This document shows positions 1 to 9,407 of a stretch of 64,000 nt of DNA, piece after piece. The DNA lies in contig VNWV01000042.1 of NCBI GenBank assembly GCA_009801085.1, forward strand, positions 31,392-95,391. The letters are read 5' to 3'. The position numbers were made by a program, and so were the translations under genes. Source of the DNA: Lasiodiplodia sp. COLG20 (taxonomy: Eukaryota > Ascomycota > Dothideomycetes > Botryosphaeriales > Botryosphaeriaceae). The notes under the pieces were generated by a model. That model had not been told where the DNA came from. It saw only the letters and a list, made by a program, of their open reading frames with translations, and searched no databases. The stretch's first letter is position 1, and every line of letters starts with the position of its first letter.

Positions 1-891
1 CAGGAAGACCTGCTTTCGCCCCAAGAGGTCTATATGGGTTATCTCGTGCAGGAGAGTGTGTCCACCAGTCTTAAAATCCTTGAAACGCTGGTTAGTCTGG
101 CACCAGCTGCCCCTTTTATTTCCGTTGTATGTTCTCGAGTTGAGGTCCCGCTTGGTCATCGGATCCGTAAAGGATTTTGGGCAAATCTTCATCTCGCGCA
201 GATGGTTAGCATCCTGCTTTTGTGAGTCAGTCACCGCGAGGCTAGATGATAGTCAGCTGCGTACTCGTTTGGCATGCGTTACGTTGTTACCTCGCAGATT
301 CGTCTCCAGTACACTCCTCAGCGCATCGGACAGAGAAGGAGTATGGTGGGTTGGTTGGATTATCGTCAGATGCAACCATACGCCGTGCTCGATGTATTGA
401 TGTTGTGTGCAGTCCTCGCTAGCGCAGCTGCATCACTAAGGGCCTGCTTGACAATCGGTTCTTTATCGCCATGTCTGCGTCCTCTCCGCGAAAGTAGTGG
501 GTAAAGCTGAAGTCAAAAAGGGACAGCAAGAATATGACCAGTTGGAGTTTAAGTAGCAAGTGCCTTGGAATTGGTGGTACTTCACAACGGTGCAACAGTG
601 TCGGCGCCAACGGAGCCAATGGAGGCCAAGGCGCATCGGAAAACCAATGAAGAATTGAACGTTACACGGATTTGGACTGCATGTTCAGGAATGGCCAAGA
701 ATGCAGAACGTCATTGGCGCGGCTGCAGAGGGGCAGATGCACGCTCGGGCTCGGGGTTGATCGCGCACGTCTCACCGCCCGCCGACGATGTCATCCTGCT
801 GACCCACTGTGCACCCATGCCCGCGACAGTACTTCCCGCTCCCCTGCTCCCGCTGCTCCTACGGCATGCAAGTCACTCTCATTAGCATACC
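1..891. other. Left edge, no gene recognised
   Basis: I see only short overlapping open frames (at most about 120 codons) with no recognisable domain, no convincing splice chain and no RNA gene. The right end must hold the promoter and 5' leader of the carrier gene that starts at 892. The left end could contain the untranslated tail of a gene lying outside the window. Confidence 0.4.
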
Positions 892-2043
892 ATGCCCAGA
901 GTCTATCCTCCGATAGACGGCAAGACCTCCTCGCCCACGCTCTCGCCTTCGATCGTCGAATCTGTCGCCGGCTTTTCCGCCGGGCTGATTGCAACCCTTG
1001 TCGCCCATCCGTTCGATGTCTTGAAGACGCGCCTGCAGCGTGAGTCCGCCTTCCGCCACGTCCGCGCCCGTAGTTGACGGCTCGACAGTCGACCAGACCC
1101 ACGCGCCGCGATGGGGAAACTCGTTTCACATCCTCCGCAACATTGTTCGCCATGAGGGCAATGTCGGCGCTCTGTATCGCGGCTTGATGCCGAACATGAT
1201 AGGCAACTCTGTCAGCTGGGCGTTGTATTTTCTGTGGTAGGTAGACTTGCGCTTGCAGACGTGCAGGCCGAGGCTGACATCTCCGAGGTACCGCAACTTG
1301 AAGGATCTCTTCAAGTCAACTCGCGGCCAAGGCCAGAGACTTGGCTCCTCTGACTATTTCCTGTCGTCGGGAATAGCGGGTTAGTGTGCACCCTTCACAT
1401 CCGGAAAAAGGTCGCTGACAGCCGAACGGGCATTTTGACGGCGGTATGCACGAATCCCATCTGGGTCATCAAGACGCGCATGCTATCGACGGGTCGCAAC
1501 ACGCCGGGTGCCTATCGGGGCATCTCCCACGGCGCGTCGGAAATCATGCGCACCGAGGGCATTGCTGGATTTTACCGCGGCCTCATCCCGTCCTTGTTCG
1601 GCGTGTCTCACGGCGCGATCCAATTCATGGCATACGAGCAGTTGAAGTACTACAGAGGCAGCCAGATTGGCGGCAGGTCGGAGCTAAGCAACTTCGACTA
1701 CCTGTATCTCAGTGCGTCATCGAAAATTTTCGCGGGCAGCATCACGTACCCGTACCAAGTTGTGCGGTCCAGGCTGCAGACGTACGATGCAAGCGCGGCT
1801 TACCGATCGGCGCGGGACGTGGTAACGCAGATCTGGATTCGAGAGGGAGTGTCGGGCTTTTACAAGGGGTAAGGACTTGGCTTCTGGACCGCGGGATTAT
1901 CACATGGCTGACGAAGGCTTAGGCTGCTGCCAAACGTCGTGCGCGTCTTGCCAACCACTTGTGTGACGTTTCTAGTGTACGAAAACACCAAGTTCTACCT
2001 GCCAAGGATCTGGCATCCCGAGGGAGACCATGAGACGGATTGA
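892..2043 (+). CDS. Mitochondrial carrier family protein, FLX1-like (FAD/folate carrier type)
   Basis: Solute carrier of the mitochondrial inner membrane. Exons are 892-1039, 1089-1236, 1288-1379, 1430-1868 and 1923-2043, giving 315 residues, the usual size for the family (three repeats, six helices). The three carrier signatures are visible as HPFDVLKTRLQ, TNPIWVIKTRM and YPYQVVRSRLQ. The W in TNPIW is typical of the FLX1/folate/pyrimidine branch, so FAD or folate transport is inferred. The third intron (1380-1429) has a good donor (GTTAGT) and branch site (GCTGAC), but the frame-preserving end is GG instead of AG. The nearest real AG, at 1420-1421, causes a frameshift and immediate stop. 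A weak alternative donor at 1363 would rescue the frame but removes conserved residues. The first intron could also end at 1073, but would then be only 34 nt. The gene is either damaged, uses a rare splice site, or contains one base error. Confidence 0.8.
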
Positions 2044-2345
2044 GAGTCCGTGGCGCAAAGGGAGCGAAGGTGCGGGTTCTGGCGTGATGGAGATGACAGC
2101 GCACATCCTGCTTCAGCTCTGGTCTCGTCGCGTTAACCCCACTCCAGCCTAAAGCGTCGCCGAACCGATCGGCTACCAGACAGGGATCGAGAGGAGAACA
2201 GCGATACTGCCTTGCGTGGTGCGGGAACACGGCGCGGTGGAGGGGTCGCGACGTTCCTGGGCATTCCTGATCGCTTGCGGCGAAGGGCAGCTCAACACCA
2301 CGCAAGTGGGATGGTCGGGGGGTATAGACTTTAGCGCGCATGTTG

Positions 2346-2353
2346 CATATAAG
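2346..2353 (+). promoter_or_regulatory. TATA-like box upstream of the coiled-coil protein gene
   Basis: The motif CATATAAG is followed by a pyrimidine-rich stretch (about 2395-2500) typical of fungal transcription starts. It suggests that transcription begins near 2375-2400. The open frame upstream of 2528 would then be leader, although it has no stop codon. Confidence 0.45.
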
Positions 2354-2527
2354 AAAATAGACGGCCACGGGTTAGAGTATGTACAGCCGCAGGATTGTGT
2401 CTTTCTTTCGTCATCCTCATTCTTCCCCCGCTGCTCTGCCAGCCCGCGGCGGCGTCGCTGTCGTCGTCGTCGCAGCTTCATCCGCGCTAGCTGGACCCTG
2501 CGGCAGTACACTAAGAGCCGCATAACC

Positions 2528-5500
2528 ATGGCTCAGCCGCATCACAGCGAGCTCGCAACCCCGCCGCCCCCCTCAACAAAAGGAGTCGCGCCTGCGTCCG
2601 CCGCTTCTCCTGCGCTCTCCTTGCCCTGGCCGCCAGCGTCATTATTCTTCTCACCTACTGCCTCGCCCGCGCCCGTCAATCCCCTCGCCGCACCTTCGCA
2701 GCTTGGTCGCCGCAGCCACGGCGGGAATCAACCCACGTCACTTGTTCGTGACCCGCCTGTCTCCGCCCCTCACGCTCAGTCCGAGACGCCATCGAGGAGT
2801 CCCCACCGCCCTTCCGTTTCCTGCACCATGGGCCTGCTAAAGAGCGTCAAAAGCGCCGCTAGGAGGGTTAGCAGCAAACGCACGAAAGAGGGCAATAGAG
2901 AGAAAAAGGAGACAAGCTCAAGCGGCACCCCCAAGTCTGGCGATGGGCTAGCTGAAGAAGAGAAGACCCCGGCAGAATCAGAGCCTCCCGATAAAGCCAA
3001 AATGAAACTGCAACCCTACGTCGAATCAGTTGCAGACGAATCTGAGCTAGACGCGCAGACAGGGCCGGATCCGCAACAGTCGATGGAATACTTGCCTCTC
3101 TCCCAAAAGTTTCAAGACAAGCAATCGCCTCTGCCCCAGTTACGAACGCATACACAGCTCAACCGTGGGACACAGCGAAGCTCTGAACCAGCAAAATGTG
3201 GTCTTGACTGCGAATCTGATGAAGAGTCTGATGTTTCAGAGGCAGACTTGAAACGAGGCTCAGATCCGCAGGCAACCCACTTGAAAAGATCCATGAGAAA
3301 ACAAGGCCAGCAGCAGCGTCGTTACTCCTCGCCTCAAAGCGGGTCATCTGTTGAGCCCTACAGGTTTCCCTTCCAGAGCGGTGGTGGGCCCGAAGATCAG
3401 CAAAGCTTCTATTCTGGTGCTGATAAGGCTCCCAGCCCCAAGGCCTCCAGCTATCGTGGCCACGGTCGCGTGGATTCACATGCCTCGCCGATCGTGGAGG
3501 ATCATCGCTATAACCCCTCGATTAGAGCTGAGGTTGTCCGTGAGCAAACGGTGTCGCGGGACGAGTTGCGAAGGCCCACCCTGCGGTCTCAGCGAGCGTC
3601 TCCACGTCCAGAACAGCTGCAGTACCACAGCTTTGGAGATCTTGGTAGCGTCAATGATCACGAATTTTTGTTTTCAGCTCCACAACGCAAGCTCAGCGAC
3701 GAGCCGGTGAGCCCTACATCGATCCCGGAGAGCAAGGACACCACAGAGACATGCATCCAAAAACCACCCAGAGCAGAGAGCGTCATCGACTCCGACGACT
3801 CCACTGTTTCTGATACCGATTCTAGCGAGTCGGACGCCTCGTCGGACGCCGAATCCGAGGAGTCGGGGTCGGTGCTCGCCGTGCCAAGGCAGCCTCAGGA
3901 ACGCACTCGCACGGCTTCCATGCCTGCAATGCAAAGGAACAGCGGTTCTCAGGAGCGTAATGCTTCTTTTGATACTGTGTGCTCAGCGGAGTGGATGAAG
4001 GGTGGGCCGCCCTCATCCTTCTATCCCCACTCGGACGACCCGGCCGATCCCGCGGCCCCGGACAGGCATGTTGCCAGCCACCCCCTGCAACGGCGTCATA
4101 CGCCCGCAGGCGCTGGCAGCCCGTTTCAAGCATATTCTCCTGCCAATAAACCGCATGTTCGCCGGGCTAGAGCTAGTTGCTCTGCGTTTCCCAGTCGCGA
4201 GGAAGTGGAACGGCGCGTGGCGAGAGCCACAGACGAGAAACGACGTAACGAAGTCATCAAGCGAGGGCAAGACCAGCTGATTGAAGAAAGGCGCCGTCAA
4301 AAACGAGAAAAGGAAATCTACGCTGGTCGTATCGCCGAGCTTGAATACGAGAAGAGCCGGCTGGTTAGAGATTACAGCGAAGCATCCCTGAAAAACGGCG
4401 AGCTCGAGAAGCGAGTCGCCAACATATCCACGCGCTTTCTCGAACAACGGCGCAAGCTCACAGAGCTGGAGTTGTGTCAGCGCGGCTGGGAGGACTTCGA
4501 GGCGCAGCTCAAAAATAACGCGCACGGGCTGCTCACTCCGCCCGACACCGCGTCATCGAGATCAACACCGGGGAATCCAGAGCGAGTCATAGCTTGGGCT
4601 GAGACCCTGGCGGACCCAACTTTACACAGCACGGAAACCCCGGCAGCTCCGGAGACTTTCCAAAAACACGAGCCTGCGCATGAGGATGGTGGGCCGGGCC
4701 GAACTATTGATGGAACAATCATCAATGCTCTCCAAGAACCTTTAGACCCGACCAGCACCAAATCTTCCTCGGATTTCTCTGCTTTACAGAACCAGCCCTG
4801 CCACGAACTCCAGCCCGAAATGTCGGTCCAGTGTGCCACTCAAACCCTGGCCTTTCCGCCATCAACCCAAATGCCCAGAACAAGACTTCGTACACTCAAA
4901 GCTGCAACACCAATCTACTCCCAGTCCAACGACTCGGCCGCGACGTTTGGCTCCGAGCAACAACCATGCCATCGACCCGAGCCTGGGCTGAATGACGGGC
5001 AGGCTTGCAGCAGCACCCAAAGCATAGCTGAATCCCAGAGAATGGTTCCGCCCAGTGCCGCATCGCGGCAGACCTCGCAATCTTCTCTGAGATATCATAA
5101 TGGACGGCCCCGACAGCCGCCAAAACAGGTGCAGTTCGACGCAAGTCACGACGAAAAGACGCAAACATCAAGGAATATCAAGGATGCGACTTCTTTCCGG
5201 TCGCGCGATGTCGTGGGCCAGCTTGTGAAACAACAGCAGAAACCAATCAGTCGACAAGCTTCTCCAGCTGCGTTTGTCCAGCAGCGCACTCAGACAGCCA
5301 CGCAACAATTGTCCACCCCTCGCCCTAATATCTCAGTCTTGAACAATACTCGGAAAGTCCAGCCCCAACTCCAAGCCTACGGCATGAGCAGCCAGCACGT
5401 TTACCAGCGACAACAACCGGTGAACCACCAGGGCCAAATGGCACCCGCACACCAATCGCACATGCACGCTGCGCGCCAGCACTCAGCTCCCGCCAATCTC

Positions 5501-6379
5501 CAATCCATACAAAATCACCAGAACAATCTCCGCCATGCTTATTCATCGACTCAAGTACAACGTTCCATTCGCCCACCTACCGCGAATGGACTCGTTAGCC
5601 ATGCACATAACGCACCTCGCCCAGAACCCCCCCGCAAAAGCTCCCAGCAGAAAACTCTCCAGCCGCCCCGGCCAAGCACATCGCATGGTGTCTCACGGCC
5701 AACCCTCGCATCTCCTAGACCAAGCACCTCTCACGGCAAATCGCAACCCGCGCCGACACACCTCTACCCTCCCCGCCCCGGCACCAGCCACAGCACGCGT
5801 GCCGCCACCTTTGGCAGCAGCACCGTCCCTCCTCTTCCCACCATTCCGCAACATGCCCTGCAACAACCCCAGCCGTACCAGCATCAACCACAACAACAAG
5901 TACGTGGTGGAGGCGGAACCCCGGTCACCCTCGCTCCCAACGCAAACTACTACCCGTTCCCGCCGCCACTGCGCGGCACAAGCGCGCGCAGCCAAGAGAC
6001 GGTCGTCTCGCACCGCACCGTGCTCAGCCGCATGCAGGGCAAGGCCCGGGCCGGGCTCGAGGAAAACGAGCGCGCCAACGCCGAAAAGCGCACCGCGGCG
6101 CAGGAGGCGGCGCAGCAACGCGCCGCTGCTGCCGCCTCCGCCAGAGAGGCGCCTTCGCCTCGTCAGAAGGACGCTCCGCAGTGGGAACCACAACAGATGG
6201 CGTGGGGAAGGGACTTGGTCGGCGAGGGCGTGATCCAGGCCCAGGAGGAGGCGGACAAGCTTTGGAAGGAGAAGCAGAGGCGGGAGGAGCAGGCGCGGAG
6301 GGAGGATGAGGACCGGAAGATTCGGATGGAGATGGAGAGGTTGACGAGGGAAAAGATGAGTGTTCTTGCTCGGGGATGA
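2528..6379 (+). CDS. Large disordered protein with two coiled-coil segments, function unknown
   Basis: Single-exon frame. From the ATG at 2528 it gives 1283 residues. An ATG at 2828 (starting MGLLKSVKSAARRV, basic and possibly amphipathic) gives 1183 and is equally plausible. The frame stays open upstream to 2216, but a TATA-like box at 2346 argues that this part is not translated. Most of the protein is Ser/Pro/Gln-rich and low in complexity, with an acidic Asp/Ser run near 3785-3865. A charged heptad-like coiled coil lies at about 4196-4510, and a second Glu/Arg/Ala-rich one at 6060-6375. Between them, near 5660-5790, the motif PRPSTSHG occurs twice, followed by a PRPGTSH variant. No enzymatic domain is recognisable. 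The build resembles scaffold or cytoskeleton-associated proteins of filamentous fungi, but that is only an impression. Confidence 0.75.
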   Translation: MAQPHHSELATPPPPSTKGVAPASAASPALSLPWPPASLFFSPTASPAPVNPLAAPSQLGRRSHGGNQPTSLVRDPPVSAPHAQSETPSRSPHRPSVSCTMGLLKSVKSAARRVSSKRTKEGNREKKETSSSGTPKSGDGLAEEEKTPAESEPPDKAKMKLQPYVESVADESELDAQTGPDPQQSMEYLPLSQKFQDKQSPLPQLRTHTQLNRGTQRSSEPAKCGLDCESDEESDVSEADLKRGSDPQATHLKRSMRKQGQQQRRYSSPQSGSSVEPYRFPFQSGGGPEDQQSFYSGADKAPSPKASSYRGHGRVDSHASPIVEDHRYNPSIRAEVVREQTVSRDELRRPTLRSQRASPRPEQLQYHSFGDLGSVNDHEFLFSAPQRKLSDEPVSPTSIPESKDTTETCIQKPPRAESVIDSDDSTVSDTDSSESDASSDAESEESGSVLAVPRQPQERTRTASMPAMQRNSGSQERNASFDTVCSAEWMKGGPPSSFYPHSDDPADPAAPDRHVASHPLQRRHTPAGAGSPFQAYSPANKPHVRRARASCSAFPSREEVERRVARATDEKRRNEVIKRGQDQLIEERRRQKREKEIYAGRIAELEYEKSRLVRDYSEASLKNGELEKRVANISTRFLEQRRKLTELELCQRGWEDFEAQLKNNAHGLLTPPDTASSRSTPGNPERVIAWAETLADPTLHSTETPAAPETFQKHEPAHEDGGPGRTIDGTIINALQEPLDPTSTKSSSDFSALQNQPCHELQPEMSVQCATQTLAFPPSTQMPRTRLRTLKAATPIYSQSNDSAATFGSEQQPCHRPEPGLNDGQACSSTQSIAESQRMVPPSAASRQTSQSSLRYHNGRPRQPPKQVQFDASHDEKTQTSRNIKDATSFRSRDVVGQLVKQQQKPISRQASPAAFVQQRTQTATQQLSTPRPNISVLNNTRKVQPQLQAYGMSSQHVYQRQQPVNHQGQMAPAHQSHMHAARQHSAPANLQSIQNHQNNLRHAYSSTQVQRSIRPPTANGLVSHAHNAPRPEPPRKSSQQKTLQPPRPSTSHGVSRPTLASPRPSTSHGKSQPAPTHLYPPRPGTSHSTRAATFGSSTVPPLPTIPQHALQQPQPYQHQPQQQVRGGGGTPVTLAPNANYYPFPPPLRGTSARSQETVVSHRTVLSRMQGKARAGLEENERANAEKRTAAQEAAQQRAAAAASAREAPSPRQKDAPQWEPQQMAWGRDLVGEGVIQAQEEADKLWKEKQRREEQARREDEDRKIRMEMERLTREKMSVLARG

Positions 6380-7347
6380 GAGCGGCAAGTTCCCGTGGAA
6401 AATTTCGAGTCGAGGACGCTGGTTTTTTAGGGAAAGGAAGGGAGTAATTGGGGGTAAAAACGCGCTGCTTGCTTTCCTGTCCTTCTCTATTTCGTCTTTT
6501 GCTTTTTTCTTCTTCTTATCTTTCTATCTACGGTCGCTTCTTAGCCAAACTTTTTTGTCTTCGATTTTCCCTGCAATACCTCACTCGCTATACCTCTGTC
6601 GCTACATCATCTGCAAGTCCCCTCATTGTTCAGCGCAGTAATCTTATTGTGTAATGTCTTTGAAAAAGGCGGTTGGAACAGGAAAACGGTAGGATTAGAT
6701 ACGGGAAGGTAAAGTATGAAAAAAAGAGCACCAAGAGGAAAAGGTACAGTATAATTGCAGGCGTATGTAAATACCCTAGCATTGTATCCTACGGTCTAGC
6801 CTCTAACGAAAATCTGGAAGTTACAAAAAGGAGGGAAATGACGGACGTTCTTTATTCTCAATCATGTTGAGATTTAGCTAATATAGATCCTTTGTAATTA
6901 TTTAATGTTTACGTCAGAAAGCGTTCTGCATAGCCTTCTCATCTCCGCTTATTTGAGTCTTCGAGAACTTGAAGTCCCTTGGCCCTCCGCAAATACAGGA
7001 GGCCAGATAAAATTGATCTGTCTAAACTAAGCGTGGGGCTATCTCCACTCTCTTCCAATATCAGCACGACATTTGTTAATATCCTTGCACGAAACATATT
7101 GTCAGATGGTCGTTAAAAGAATGAGTTTTCCTGTTCTCTATACCATGAAATGCTACGCTACGCTATGTATGCTATGCTCTATGCCATGCTAATCTAAAGG
7201 ACACGCCAATCTACCAACAGTACAAGATAACGTACAAAGAAGCGCTACTAACAATCAAACAGATCGCAAACCGACATCTAAAAAGGCCACCCATCGTTAA
7301 TTCATTCCACTCATCAATCCATCCAGCCCCATCCCCAGACAATAAGC
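6380..7347. other. Convergent intergenic region, no gene seen
   Basis: This region separates the ends of two converging genes and should hold both 3' untranslated regions. It is AT-rich, with T-rich tracts at 6480-6560 and short open frames only. A short imperfect tandem repeat at 7146-7190 is listed separately. Confidence 0.5.
7146..7190. repeat. Imperfect short tandem repeat (GCTA/TATGC units)
   Basis: About nine imperfect 5-bp units of the GCTAC/GCTAT/GCCAT type follow one another in the intergenic AT-rich region. This is a degenerate microsatellite with no apparent function. Confidence 0.6.
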
Positions 7348-9012
7348 CTAGAACGCAATCCCGCTTTCCCACCACCTACGCCCGCTGTACCACCTGAACC
7401 AATCCGCGCCCTCCCTCGTCTTCCAGCACATCCAATGGCTCTCCCCATCCCCCAAACCCAAGGCGCGCAGCGGGCTCAGCGGCACCGGCTGGAACAGCCA
7501 GATGCCGCCGCGGGCGAAGTCGTCGGCGAGCAGCGGCGCCGTGAAATAAAACCACACGTGCACGAAGACGAAGTTGCCCGCGCGGCGCAGCCACCGGGGG
7601 GTCTGTTCCCGGCTCGCGGCGACGAGACCGGCAGCGCGCAGCGCGCGGACGAGCAGCGTCTGCGCGACGATGCCGAAGGCCTGGAGGACGAAGAAGGCGA
7701 AGGGGCCGGAGAAAGGGTAGGTGTGGCCGGACTGCGTGTAGCTGCCGGCGGCGTGCAGGCAGCCCGAGAGCACGAAGGCCGTCAGGAGCTGGATCATCTT
7801 TGCGGAGAGGGCGCGCGGGGACAGGCCCAGGCGCGCGATCAGGCGTTTGGAGGGCGCCTCGAAGGCGAAGCGGAATGTCTGGTGCCACCAGCTGCCCCAC
7901 CAGCCCGCCAGCCCCTTGTCCAGCACGGAGGAGAAGGAGCCGAACGTGTCCGGGTACATCCAGGCGCAGGCGCGGGCGCCGATGACGCGTGGGCCCAGGA
8001 AGCCGACGAAGAAGATGGGGGCCAGCGCGAAGATGGTGGTGAGGGCCCATTTGATGGCGTTGAGGGTCACGAGGAGCCGGAAGACGCGGGTCAGCACCGG
8101 CGAGGCGCGGATGAAGGAGGGGAGGAAGGCGGGCGCGGGCGCGTCGATAACGCCCCAGAAGTAGGGGTCGTATATAACGATAACCTTCAGCAGATCCAGC
8201 ATCAGGTAGCCCGTCAGGAATGTGGTCCAGCCCGCGCGCAGCGCCTCGCCGCGCGTCTGCGGCTGCCGCGTCCCGTCAGACCCGCGGTGGTTGTCTGGCT
8301 TGGAGGACATGGGCGTGCCCGAGTTTGCGTGCAGCTGCTCCTGCACCCAGCGCGGCGGCGGCGCAAGCCCGGAAATGCGCCAGTTCCATCCCATGCCGCG
8401 GAAGTTGCAGAAGACGTCGGCAACCCAGTCCAGCCGCTCGATGAAGGGCGAGAGCGGGAAGTGCTGCCAGGCAAAGGTACCTTTGCGCTGGCTCGGCCCT
8501 GCCGTGGTGCCGAGACGCTTTCTCTCGGCGGCTAAGTCGACATCCTTGATGGTCGAGACGGTAAGGGAGTCCGACTGCGGCTTGTCTTTTACCACCGTTC
8601 CATTTGACGCTGCGGTTCCATTGCTTCGTAGGCTGGCGCTGGCTCCCTCGGTGCGCTCGATCCTGGCGAAATCGGTCTGGGCATCGTGGGCAACTAGCAG
8701 GGTGAAAGTCCAGAGGAGGGACCAGGAAGATATTAAGCCAACGCCAAAGGCGGGTGCCATGTTACGGGCACGGGTATAGAGAACGGAATGGATTGACCAA
8801 TATGCGTTGAGAGCCCATACTGGATATCTGAGACTGTTGAGGAAAGGAGAATTGTAGTGCGGAACAAGCAAATAGATAAAACAGAAGATAGCCCCAAAAC
8901 TGGCCCAAGGGTACACGAAGGGGACGAAGTCACCTGAGCTGATGCCAGCGTCGTAGGCTGCGTATACCTGGTCGAGAGCCTCGTTGTGAGTGGCCGGAGG
9001 ATGGTTGAACAT
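7348..9012 (-). CDS. Wax-synthase-domain membrane O-acyltransferase
   Basis: Predicted multi-spanning membrane acyltransferase of the fungal wax synthase family (related to plant wax synthases and to Tri7-type acetyltransferases), 554 residues in one exon. Hydrophobic helices occur at the N-terminus (residues about 25-110) and throughout the C-terminal half. The family signature around RGMGWNWRISG lies near residue 205. The catalytic-type WHQTFRF motif follows about 175 residues later, and another conserved region, SGCLHAAGSY, comes after it. The likely reaction is acyl or acetyl transfer from a CoA ester to a hydroxyl group; the substrate cannot be read from sequence. The coding strand is GC-rich, so a long antisense frame opposite it (7435-8535) is an artefact. 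It is divergent from RBG1, with 395 bp between the start codons. Confidence 0.85.
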   Translation of the reverse strand: MFNHPPATHNEALDQVYAAYDAGISSGDFVPFVYPWASFGAIFCFIYLLVPHYNSPFLNSLRYPVWALNAYWSIHSVLYTRARNMAPAFGVGLISSWSLLWTFTLLVAHDAQTDFARIERTEGASASLRSNGTAASNGTVVKDKPQSDSLTVSTIKDVDLAAERKRLGTTAGPSQRKGTFAWQHFPLSPFIERLDWVADVFCNFRGMGWNWRISGLAPPPRWVQEQLHANSGTPMSSKPDNHRGSDGTRQPQTRGEALRAGWTTFLTGYLMLDLLKVIVIYDPYFWGVIDAPAPAFLPSFIRASPVLTRVFRLLVTLNAIKWALTTIFALAPIFFVGFLGPRVIGARACAWMYPDTFGSFSSVLDKGLAGWWGSWWHQTFRFAFEAPSKRLIARLGLSPRALSAKMIQLLTAFVLSGCLHAAGSYTQSGHTYPFSGPFAFFVLQAFGIVAQTLLVRALRAAGLVAASREQTPRWLRRAGNFVFVHVWFYFTAPLLADDFARGGIWLFQPVPLSPLRALGLGDGESHWMCWKTREGADWFRWYSGRRWWESGIAF

Positions 9013-9407
9013 GGCTCTGGCCGCAGGACTGGGTGTGCAGAGTCCTGCAGGGTGAAGGCAGATGTTAGTAGTAGGGGGGAGGCATCACGCAAACAGGAAA
9101 TGTGGCGGCGGTAGCAGTCGATGAAAGTAGCACCGCGTGTTTTTGGCATAGATCAGGTTCTTGGCAGGCACCACAAGTGCCACATGACGTGGACCCGGTC
9201 GCTGGCTCCTGCCACGTGCATGACTAATACGCCGCTTGCGCCGGATTGGGCCTTTCGTTACACGCTGCACTAACCCCCGCCGCTGCGATTCTTTACACCG
9301 CACCCAACAAGCCCTCGAGCCACGGCCTGCACTCCAAGTCGCCCACCCCGATACCCTTCCAAGCACCCAAGTAGGCCTGAGGAAGCCAATTCCTCCCCAC
9401 CGCAAAG
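9013..9407. promoter_or_regulatory. Divergent promoter region: acyltransferase gene / RBG1
   Basis: 395 bp between the start codons of two divergent genes. It must carry both promoters and leaders. No clear TATA box is seen on either side. Confidence 0.5.

Noticed and set aside
7435..8535. 366-codon plus-strand frame opposite the acyltransferase
   Set aside because: Charged, repetitive composition typical of an antisense frame in GC-rich coding DNA; the minus-strand protein has clear family motifs.
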